This document shows, piece after piece, positions 1 to 64,000 of a stretch of 64,000 nucleotides of DNA. How positions within the stretch are numbered: the first letter of the stretch is position 1; each line of letters begins with the position of its first letter. The notes under the pieces are model-generated. The model saw nothing but the letters and a program-made list of their open reading frames with translations, made no database searches and was not told the origin of the DNA. The position numbers were made by a program, and so were the translations under genes. Source of the stretch: Seriola aureovittata (Eukaryota > Chordata > Actinopteri > Carangiformes > Carangidae); assembly GCF_021018895.1 (NCBI RefSeq), contig NC_079366.1:28575770-28639769 (forward strand), read 5' to 3'.

Positions 1-63826
<63,826 letters not shown>

Positions 63827-64000
63827 CTGCGGGGGGGGGGGGGGGGAGAGGGGAGGACAACATTAAACTGCAAAAACACTTGTCCCAACCATAAGTTTAT
63901 CAAACTTTCAGCCTGAAATCACATTCATAATAAAGTTTTTTCCGTTTCTTCTTACAGGAGATGACACCAAATGTGTGTGTATTGTGGTCGTTTGCCCGTG
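63827..64000 (-). other. Intron 2 (partial)
   Basis: Sequence upstream of the exon 3 acceptor: a G16 run (C16 on the sense strand) then ordinary AT-rich intron. Exon 2 is outside the window. Confidence 0.9.

Overview
The window is a teleost fish genomic segment. The evidence is compact vertebrate-style GT-AG gene structure, very dense (CA)n/(GT)n and (GA)n microsatellites, and dispersed repeats of types common in ray-finned fish. Nearly all recognisable content is one gene on the minus strand: the pore-forming alpha-1 subunit of a P/Q-type (CaV2.1) voltage-gated calcium channel, cacna1a. The best distinguishing matches to CaV2.1 rather than CaV2.2 or CaV2.3 are the [20 protein letters not shown] stretch before IIS1, the HLDRPLVVNPQDNRNNNTNK block in the II-III loop, and the [13 protein letters not shown] form of the C-terminal EF-hand exon. 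I cannot tell which teleost paralogue (cacna1aa or cacna1ab) it is.

Thirty-six coding exons are resolved, from domain I S2-S3 (63826) down to the EF-hand exon (3404). They give 4,953 nt, exactly 1,651 codons, with reading phase kept at every junction. Most exon lengths match the mammalian gene as I remember it (140, 92, 153, 104, 116, 113, 107, 130, 60, 107, 100, 161, 138, 202, 165, 111, 84, 117, 66, 151, 128, 97). The start codon and exons 1-2 lie beyond 64000; exon 38 onward (IQ region and tail) lies before position 1. Exon numbers follow the mammalian gene from memory.

Layout, high to low coordinates (5' to 3' of the gene): 63.8-44.9 kb, domain I, including a 16.9 kb intron; 42.2-40.3 kb, domain I S6, the beta-subunit binding helix and the I-II loop; 40.5-34.9 kb, domain II; 34.6-27.4 kb, II-III loop (synprint region) and IIIS1; 26.4-13.2 kb, domain III, including a 9.9 kb intron; 13.1-4.2 kb, domain IV; 3.5-3.4 kb, EF-hand exon 37b. 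The four selectivity-filter glutamates (TMEGW, TGEDW, TGEGW, TGEAW), all four S4 segments and the alpha-interaction-domain helix are intact, so the channel looks functional.

Introns hold microsatellites, several MITE-like elements with terminal inverted repeats, a tRNA-derived SINE, LINE/SINE tails and some candidate regulatory motifs. The observations most worth checking are: a strand-ordered microsatellite pattern at splice sites (sense CA after donors, sense UG or UC before acceptors); a three-site RFX X-box cluster in the largest intron; a vitellogenin-type oestrogen response element plus three perfect DR1 sites; an extra intron splitting what is one exon in mammals, with tandem donors; apparent absence of exon 37a and a weak 37b donor whose read-through would truncate the channel; and a possible 6-nt NP microexon. 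No second protein-coding gene, RNA gene or CRISPR array could be supported.
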